Shown here piece by piece: positions 43,943-49,549 of a stretch of 49,549 nucleotides of DNA. Source of the DNA: Alphaproteobacteria bacterium. Lineage in GTDB: Bacteria > Pseudomonadota > Alphaproteobacteria > UBA9219. The notes beneath the pieces are model-generated. The model ran no database searches, was not told the origin of the DNA, and was given only the letters and a program-made list of their open reading frames with translations. The stretch's first letter is position 1; every line of letters starts with the position of its first letter. The position numbers were made by a program, and so were the translations under genes. The stretch lies in assembly GCA_013286365.1 (NCBI GenBank), contig JABDFY010000018.1, positions 1-49,549 on the forward strand, read 5' to 3'.

Positions 43943-44745
43943 TGCGTCACACGGTTGATAAATTGGTCAAGAGGCTCGGTGCTGTTGTCGTTGCTAGTAC
44001 CGCCTTATGGGCATGCAGTACAGCTCATGCCTTGGCGCAATCGGTTAATATAGATCTGGGCCAAGGACCGACAACGACAGCGAAGCTAGTCCAACTCATT
44101 TTACTCGTAACGGTATTGTCGTTAGCCCCGTCTATCTTAGTCATGGTGACGTCCTTCACACGCATCGTCGTCGTGCTGTCATTCTTGCGTAGTGCGATTG
44201 GTGTTCAGCAAACGCCACCCAATGTTGTCCTCATCAGCCTCGCCCTCTTTCTCACTATGTTTATCATGCAGCCAACCTTCGAGCAGGCATGGGAAACCGG
44301 TGTTCACCCTTTAATGAATAATGAAATCGACGAAGAAACCTCTTTCGATCGTACGGTTGAACCGTTTCATGATTTTATGATCAAGCATACGCGGCAGAAA
44401 GACATAGATCTGTTTGTCGAGTTAGGTAAAATCGATATCAAGAAATCGGCGGCCAAGCCCAACGCCAAAGGCGAACAACCAACCGACCAAGATCTCATAC
44501 CCTTGCGTGCATTAATCCCGGCCTTCATGATTTCTGAATTGCGCCGCGCTTTTGAGATTGGATTTTTGCTCTTTCTGCCGTTCCTCATTATCGATATGGT
44601 TATTGCCTCAATTCTCATGTCGATGGGCATGATGATGCTGCCGCCATCGGTGATCTCGCTGCCATTTAAAATCATTTTCTTTGTGTTGGTTGACGGCTGG
44701 TACCTGATTTGTGGCAGCCTTATTCAAAGTTATGGCGGTAGCTAA
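43942..44745 (+). CDS. fliP: Flagellar export gate protein FliP
   Basis: The 267-residue protein has a cleavable-looking N-terminal signal (AVVVASTALWACSTAHALAQ), then LILLVTVLSLAPSILVMVTS, FTRIVVVLSFLRSAIGVQQT (the signature block), DQDLIPLRALIPAFMISELR with RRAFEIGFLLFLPFLIIDMV and SMGMMMLPPSVISLPFKI. It is the last gene of the plus-strand flagellar unit. Confidence 0.97.
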   Translation: MRHTVDKLVKRLGAVVVASTALWACSTAHALAQSVNIDLGQGPTTTAKLVQLILLVTVLSLAPSILVMVTSFTRIVVVLSFLRSAIGVQQTPPNVVLISLALFLTMFIMQPTFEQAWETGVHPLMNNEIDEETSFDRTVEPFHDFMIKHTRQKDIDLFVELGKIDIKKSAAKPNAKGEQPTDQDLIPLRALIPAFMISELRRAFEIGFLLFLPFLIIDMVIASILMSMGMMMLPPSVISLPFKIIFFVLVDGWYLICGSLIQSYGGS

Positions 44746-44947
44746 TAATCTTTTGCCCAAGCCTAAAATTGAGATCTTTTCTGAGCCGACCTTAAGGCCA
44801 AACTTACACATTTTCGGTCGAAAGCAATTTTATTATTGCCAAAAAAAGGTTATTTATGGCATATAAACGGCACGAATTGCTGTTTGCCACTGTTTTGAAT
44901 TGTTAATAGTCAAAACGTATTAGCCAAAAGAATGTGAATAGATACGA

Positions 44948-46159
44948 ATGTATATGAACACGTCTACCCAACTGTCTGAAGACATTGGGATTTTTAATGT
45001 TTCCCGCGGCGCTCAGCTTAACCCCAATATGGTGGATTGGCTTGGCGATGCTCCTGAGCGCGACTTACCGCGCATCTTGGGTGCTCTCATCAGAGGCTCA
45101 CGCGATGAAGTCGAGGTTATCGATCTTTTAGACCCTAGCCAAACAGGCGTAGCCCTTCTCAGCTCTTTCAAATTATCCGCAGAACAACTAACAGGGCGTA
45201 AGGCCAAAACCGCTCGCCAGATTGGTAACGTCATAAAAAATCAACAGGGCGAGTATTTTAGATATTACCTCGCTGGCAACCGATTTATTCTAGTCCCTGC
45301 CAACCAAAATGATTTGCCGTCTTTATTGAGTGATTGCATCGAAGAAAGGGACACCCTTTATCAAATAGCTGACAAGCTTTCTTCGCGCGTGCAAAAAACT
45401 TTATTCATGGCTAAAAGGTATTTAAAGCTGGCCACAACAGACAAATTGACCGGCTTACTTAATCGCCATGGTTTAGAGCGCGGATTTAAAGCGCTATCAG
45501 CCAATGCCGCTCGAAACGATAAGCAAGTCGCCGTCATGTTTATAGATCTCGACAGGTTTAAATCGGTCAATGACACTTATGGTCATAAAATTGGCGATCA
45601 AGTAATAAAATTTGCTGCCGATATTATCCAAAACGAAGTTCGTGCCGGCGATCTGGTAGGTAGATATGGTGGCGAGGAAATTTTGGTCTGCGGCGAAATC
45701 GACAAACCCGAAGATGTGGCAGAAATAGCAAATAAAATCCGAATTGCCTTTGAAACGACGCCCTTTGTTAGGCGCAACTCAGCAGGAAAAGAATTAAGGA
45801 TAAAAGTTACTATTAGTAGTGGCGTAGCCTCATATAACCCATCCTTTATCGATCATAAGGTAGAAGGATCATTTTTAGAAGTTCCCACAATCGTTAACGT
45901 AATCAAAGTTGCCGACAAGGGCGTCTATGCTGCAAAGCGCGCCGGCAGAAACCGTGTATTTTGTCACGATGCAACGAATAACAGCGATGTGGATGTGACT
46001 AATCCAAGGACAGCTCCTGAATTTCGGACCGATGACTACGCAGGTTTGACGGTTCGTGCCATCCCGCTTGCACTAAAAACCATATTAGTTGATAAAAAAT
46101 CCGGTGGAAGACGGCCATTTTTTACTTTTGCTTCTCCAGACCAGCGGGCGGTGCCGTAG
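44948..46159 (+). CDS. GGDEF diguanylate cyclase with an unrecognised N-terminal region
   Basis: Residues of about 165-345 are a GGDEF domain: DKLTGLLNRHGLERGFKAL, FIDLDRFKSVNDTYGHKIGD, the active site GGEEI (G241-G242-E243-E244) and the inhibitory site RAGD (R232-D235) at the correct five-residue spacing. It is therefore predicted to be an active, product-inhibited c-di-GMP synthase. The N-terminal 140 residues show no recognised sensor domain and are soluble. A C-terminal tail of about 60 residues follows. It lies just after fliP but separated by 200 bases. The 3' end overlaps the lipoprotein gene on the other strand by 38 bases. ATG at 44954 is an alternative start. Confidence 0.9.
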   Translation: MYMNTSTQLSEDIGIFNVSRGAQLNPNMVDWLGDAPERDLPRILGALIRGSRDEVEVIDLLDPSQTGVALLSSFKLSAEQLTGRKAKTARQIGNVIKNQQGEYFRYYLAGNRFILVPANQNDLPSLLSDCIEERDTLYQIADKLSSRVQKTLFMAKRYLKLATTDKLTGLLNRHGLERGFKALSANAARNDKQVAVMFIDLDRFKSVNDTYGHKIGDQVIKFAADIIQNEVRAGDLVGRYGGEEILVCGEIDKPEDVAEIANKIRIAFETTPFVRRNSAGKELRIKVTISSGVASYNPSFIDHKVEGSFLEVPTIVNVIKVADKGVYAAKRAGRNRVFCHDATNNSDVDVTNPRTAPEFRTDDYAGLTVRAIPLALKTILVDKKSGGRRPFFTFASPDQRAVP

Positions 46160-46724
46160 GTTCTGGGAACTGCACATCTTCTTTTTCTCTCACGGCTTTG
46201 ATCTGTTCTTCGGTCAATTGAAACCCAAGCAGTACCTGATAATTTGGACCGGTATCCGTTTTGTCCTTGGCGACAGGAATTACCACATGGAGAGATTCAG
46301 TTTTTTCGACGGTTTTCTCATCATTAGATATATGGAAATCAGCCGTCATCAGTTCTTTTTGTAAAATCTTATGATCGGGATCTGCCACAGCTATAAAGTA
46401 TGGCAAACTTACATGATTACCACCAAGACGCGGACCGCGGACCGCTACCATCGTTAAATCAAATGCAATATCGATCCCATCTTTCTGATAAGCACAATCG
46501 CCATTCACATTATTCATGAGGGCTTTGGCAACCAATTGAGTAGGGTCCGGACTTTCCGTACCGTAATCGCTGATCCGGTCGAGTTCCCTTACAATCACAA
46601 CTTGGGGGCAAATCGGCTTGGGCTTATTTTCATCTTTTTCTTTATCTTTATCTTGATCATCATCGGCACAAGCCATCATTCCAAAAAGGAGAACAAGACA
46701 CAAACTTAGGCGAAATAAGTTCAT
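46122..46724 (-). CDS. Predicted lipoprotein, unknown function
   Basis: The 200-residue product has a lipoprotein signal (MNLFRLSLCLVLLFGMMAC) with the lipobox Cys at about 19, then an acidic low-complexity stretch (DDDQDKDKEKDENKPKP) as spacer. The remainder is beta-rich: QVVIVRELDRISDYG, GIDIAFDLTMVAVRGPRLG, HVVIPVAKDKT and YQVLLGFQLTEEQ, ending in a Pro-rich tail. This matches a periplasm-facing outer membrane lipoprotein of unknown role. It is the gene after argD in the same direction, one base apart, and could be cotranscribed. Confidence 0.82.
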   Translation of the reverse strand: MNLFRLSLCLVLLFGMMACADDDQDKDKEKDENKPKPICPQVVIVRELDRISDYGTESPDPTQLVAKALMNNVNGDCAYQKDGIDIAFDLTMVAVRGPRLGGNHVSLPYFIAVADPDHKILQKELMTADFHISNDEKTVEKTESLHVVIPVAKDKTDTGPNYQVLLGFQLTEEQIKAVREKEDVQFPEPTAPPAGLEKQK

Positions 46725-46725
46725 T

Positions 46726-47931
46726 TTAAGCCCCAGCCGACTGAGTTGCGACGCGATCGACGATGGCCATAGCCTCGTCGATCACAGCTTCTGTTACAAT
46801 CAATGGTGGCAGAAAGCGCACAACATTCTCGGCCGCAAAAATAGTAAGCAGTTTTTCTTGGCGCAGAGACTTAATAATATCTGTATTTGTTGGCACACAT
46901 TTTAGTCCATGCATAAGACCTGTACCGCGGCGATCGCTAAATACTTTGGGATGCCGCCGAACAAGATCATCAAGTTTTTGCTGCAAGTAATCGCCCTTTT
47001 GTTTAACGTCGGCGAGAAATCCTGGAGCTGTTATGACATCAAGTACCGCATTACCAACAGCCATGGCCAAAGGATTGCCACCATAAGTTGATCCATGCGT
47101 ACCAACCACCATGCCTTGTGCTGCTTTGGCCGTGGCGAGACAGGCACCTATTGGAAATCCGTTACCTAATGCCTTGGCAATGCACATGACATCGGGCGCC
47201 ATATTGGCCCATTCATGAGCAAACAGTTTACCGGTACGCCCCATGCCACATTGGATTTCATCAAAATAAAGCAAGAGACCAAACTCATCGCAAATTTTAC
47301 GTAATTCACATAAGAAGTCAGGTGATAACGGCTTCATTCCGCCTTCGCCCAAAACGGGCTCGACAGTAATGGCGGCAGTCTCTTCCGTAACAGCTGCACG
47401 CAATTCATTGAGATTGCCCCACGCCACCTGATCAAAGCCATCCATGATGGGACCAAATCCCTTGACCATTTTATCGGCTTTAGACGCCGCGATCGCCGCC
47501 ATTGTCCGGCCATGAAAACAACCTTGAAACGATATGATCCGGTAGCGCTGCGGCTGACCTATGGTGCTAAAATACTTTCGGATCGTTTTTATGCCACACT
47601 CCCACGCCTCTACGCCCGAATTCTGAAAAAACACGGTGTCGGCAAACGTAAGATCAACCAAGCGTTGGGCTAAGCGATCCAAGGGGTGCGTTTTAAAAAT
47701 ATTAGAGACAATCCATAACTTCTCAGCCTGATCCTTAAGTGCTTTTGTTACATGCGGATGCGCATGACCGAGAGAAGTCACAGCTATACCGGATAAAAAA
47801 TCTATATAGCGATTACCTTTATCGTCAAAAAGATACGCGCCCTCGCCGCGTTCGAAATAAATATCGGCACGCGCATAAGTCGGCATAATGACAGGAAAAT
47901 TATTTAGATCTGGCGGTGCTGCGTCATCCAT
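46726..47931 (-). CDS. argD: Acetylornithine/succinyldiaminopimelate-type aminotransferase
   Basis: The 401-residue class III PLP transaminase shows VSNIFKTHPLDRLAQRLVD, FFQNSGVEAWECGIKTIRKY, SFQGCFHGRTMAAIAAS, EPVLGEGGMKPLS, LLYFDEIQCGMGRTGKLFA and CIAKALGNGFPIGACLA with the PLP lysine in AKALGNG. ArgD makes N-acetylornithine in arginine synthesis. I place the start at ATG 47931, just after the permease stop; the longer frame overlaps the permease. argF follows the same direction but is separated by the ABC-2 permease gene. Confidence 0.93.
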   Translation of the reverse strand: MDDAAPPDLNNFPVIMPTYARADIYFERGEGAYLFDDKGNRYIDFLSGIAVTSLGHAHPHVTKALKDQAEKLWIVSNIFKTHPLDRLAQRLVDLTFADTVFFQNSGVEAWECGIKTIRKYFSTIGQPQRYRIISFQGCFHGRTMAAIAASKADKMVKGFGPIMDGFDQVAWGNLNELRAAVTEETAAITVEPVLGEGGMKPLSPDFLCELRKICDEFGLLLYFDEIQCGMGRTGKLFAHEWANMAPDVMCIAKALGNGFPIGACLATAKAAQGMVVGTHGSTYGGNPLAMAVGNAVLDVITAPGFLADVKQKGDYLQQKLDDLVRRHPKVFSDRRGTGLMHGLKCVPTNTDIIKSLRQEKLLTIFAAENVVRFLPPLIVTEAVIDEAMAIVDRVATQSAGA

Positions 47932-47941
47932 CGTGTATCTC

Positions 47942-48766
47942 TCAAGATTTAAGTTTATATCCCAACTCGAATAAACGGTAAGCAATCAACAGAAGTACGA
48001 AATTACTTACCGCCATGACAATTAAACCTATGGTGAGCGTGCCATCCGACACTCCAATAAAACCATAACGAAACCCGTCAATCATGTAAAAGAATGGATT
48101 GAGATGACATAGAAAGCGCCAATTCTCTGGCAACCGATCAGCCGTATAAAATGTACCCGATAAAAATGTAGCTGGCATGACAATAAAGTTTTGCACCGCG
48201 GCTAAATGATCAAATTTCTCCGACCAGATACCTCCAATTAATCCCAAGAGTGCAAGCATCATTGATCCCATAACGGCGTGGTACAAAATATAACCGATAT
48301 CCGTCACGGGTATCGCCGTAAAAAGTAACAAAACCGCCGTTGATACAAGTCCAACCAAAAGACCTCGTGCAATTCCACCAAGCATATAGCCGATGGTCAT
48401 TTCCATCGGCGATAAGGGTGCCATCAGGACATCCACAATGTTGCCTTGAACTTTAGAAATCACAATCGAGCTTGACGTATTGGCGAATGCATTTTGTGCC
48501 ATCGACATCATAATGAGACCGGGCGCCAAAAAAGAAAGATAGGGTATATTGCCAATCATGCGCTGTGCCCCGCCTAGGGCGATGGCAAAAATAATGTAGA
48601 ACAGAAGTGTCGTGATAACAGGCGCGACGATAGTTTGGGCATAGACTTTAATGAAACGGCTGGTTTCCTTGCCGGTCAGCGTCCAAAGTCCAAGCCAGTT
48701 AATACCACCGGCTACATACAACCGCGGCGCATCGTCGCGTGAAAATGGCAAGGCAGAATGAGGCAT
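47942..48766 (-). CDS. ABC-2 type transport permease
   Basis: The protein of 274 residues has six hydrophobic segments and the ABC-2 membrane domain pattern: RFIKVYAQTIVAPVITTLLF, YLSFLAPGLIMMSMAQNAFA, GNIVDVLMAPLSPMEMTIGY and MPATFLSGTFYTADRLPENW with HLNPFFYMIDGFRYG, as in NodJ/KpsM-like drug or polysaccharide exporters. The start ATG at 48766 has AGGG upstream. No ATP-binding subunit is in the window. It lies between argF and argD in the same direction, so it may be cotranscribed with arginine genes. Confidence 0.9.
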   Translation of the reverse strand: MPHSALPFSRDDAPRLYVAGGINWLGLWTLTGKETSRFIKVYAQTIVAPVITTLLFYIIFAIALGGAQRMIGNIPYLSFLAPGLIMMSMAQNAFANTSSSIVISKVQGNIVDVLMAPLSPMEMTIGYMLGGIARGLLVGLVSTAVLLLFTAIPVTDIGYILYHAVMGSMMLALLGLIGGIWSEKFDHLAAVQNFIVMPATFLSGTFYTADRLPENWRFLCHLNPFFYMIDGFRYGFIGVSDGTLTIGLIVMAVSNFVLLLIAYRLFELGYKLKS

Positions 48767-48839
48767 CAACTTACCCTAAAAACAGTCATACTACTTATTT
48801 GTTTGAACGCTTTTCAAGCGCGAAGCAAGTAAGGGATCT

Positions 48840-49549
48840 CTATTTGGGCCCTTCTATGCCTAGGCACCAGCAAATAATGGCCTTCTGCACATGCAGACGG
48901 TTTTCAGCTTCGTCAAATACAACGGATTGTGGGCCATCAAGGACTTCATCCGTGACCTCCTCACCACGATGTGCCGGCAAACAATGCATAAAAATCGCTT
49001 TAGGTGATGCTCGGCGCATAACGGCCGCATCAACCTGATAAGGTAAAAGTCTTTGTTGGCGGACGCCAGCATCACTGTTGTGCATGGATACCCAACAGTC
49101 AGTCATGACAATATTTGCGTCTTTAACGGCATCCAGATCAGCCGTAACTGTCACGCGTCCACCGTTTTTCTGTGTGTTTCTCAAAACTTCGGGTTCAGGC
49201 GGAAATTCCGGAGGACAGATGACACGTAAGTTAAAATCGAACGCCACGGCGATGTGCATCCAGCTGGTTAACACATTATCGCCACCATCGCCACACCACA
49301 CAACCGTTTTGCCTGAAAGTGAACCAAGTCTTTCCTCCACCGTCATAACATCAGCCATCACTTGGCACGGATGAGAATGGTCGGTAAGTCCATTGATGAC
49401 AGGTACACTCGCACCCTCAGCGAGTTCGCGTAATTTATGTGCGGCAAATGTACGCAACATAATGATATCGACATAACGCGACAAAACGCGCCCGGTATCG
49501 CCGATTGTCTCACCGCGACCGAGCTGTATTTCGGCACCGCTAAGCGTCG
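48840..49549 (-). CDS. argF: Ornithine carbamoyltransferase, C-terminal part (5' end beyond the window)
   Basis: The frame is open to the right edge and is in phase with ArgF: LSGAEIQLGRGETIGDTGRV before LSRYVDIIMLR, VINGLTDHSHPCQVMADVMT with the carbamoyl-phosphate/ornithine binding residues, VVWCGDGGDNVLTSWMHIAV, DANIVMTDCWVSMHN and the ornithine-loop HCLPAHRGEEVTDEVLDGP. The enzyme makes citrulline. About 70 N-terminal residues lie outside the window. ATG at 49484 is only an internal Met. Confidence 0.95.
   Translation of the reverse strand, partial: TLSGAEIQLGRGETIGDTGRVLSRYVDIIMLRTFAAHKLRELAEGASVPVINGLTDHSHPCQVMADVMTVEERLGSLSGKTVVWCGDGGDNVLTSWMHIAVAFDFNLRVICPPEFPPEPEVLRNTQKNGGRVTVTADLDAVKDANIVMTDCWVSMHNSDAGVRQQRLLPYQVDAAVMRRASPKAIFMHCLPAHRGEEVTDEVLDGPQSVVFDEAENRLHVQKAIICWCLGIEGPK

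Noticed and set aside
1-49549. CRISPR array, insertion sequence, prophage, tRNA or rRNA genes
   Set aside because: No spaced direct repeats, transposase or integrase motifs, no GTTCGANNC-type T-loop with matching acceptor stem, and no rRNA core sequence were seen while reading both strands.

Overview
The window reads as the chromosome of a flagellated alphaproteobacterium of moderate G+C (roughly half by eye, not computed). Evidence for this is the operon order rpiB-glyA-nrdR-ribE-ribBA-ribH-nusB, a cckA cell-cycle kinase directly downstream of flhB, the flgB-flgC-fliE-fliQ-fliR-flhB order, rpoZ next to a bifunctional spoT/rsh, a membrane proton pyrophosphatase and bacterial A-type RNase P RNA. 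The style is closest to Rhodospirillales and related uncultured lineages. I cannot name a genus. I found no tRNA, rRNA, insertion sequence, prophage or CRISPR array.

Layout. At 1-1051 gltX and cysS are broken by an inversion-type junction: cysS 5' part and gltX 3' end on the minus strand, cysS 3' part on the plus strand. Then come hemB, an OmpA-family porin, rnpB, and a stretch of accessory genes (DUF1826-like protein, small membrane protein, CinA-type MoCF-domain protein, a pair of unrecognised proteins). Next are hppA, a FliL-like secreted protein and the riboflavin/glycine block 10871-15965, which lacks ribD between nrdR and ribE. A second FliL-like gene faces spoT. Upstream of spoT in the same direction are a strongly diverged second Rel/SpoT homologue and rpoZ, making a compact stringent-response cluster. 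The middle (21859-30580) holds a NYN-domain protein, smpB, a soluble lytic transglycosylase, small membrane and cytosolic proteins, a pirin, a prepilin peptidase, murJ and trpS.

The ribosomal stalk genes are rearranged. rplJ-rplL lie on the minus strand (30644-31661) with their own L10-type leader, while rplK-rplA lie on the plus strand (34225-35365) with a separate structured leader. A secreted small protein and a TPR/glycosyltransferase-like gene sit between them, and rpoBC is not next to either pair. rplA collides tail to tail with tldD. Then follow cckA and two divergent flagellar operons: flgB-flgC-fliE-fliQ-fliR-flhB on minus, and an FlhB-C-domain protein, a small unknown, fliO and fliP on plus. 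The right end holds a diguanylate cyclase, a lipoprotein, argD, an ABC-2 permease and the 3' part of argF, which runs off the window.

Most noteworthy are the gltX/cysS junction with a 12-base inverted microhomology (biological inversion or assembly/amplification chimera), the tandem Rel paralogue with a ruined hydrolase site but largely kept synthetase residues, the split rplKA/rplJL arrangement, and several unrecognised gene pairs. All identifications come from reading motifs by eye; no database search was run.
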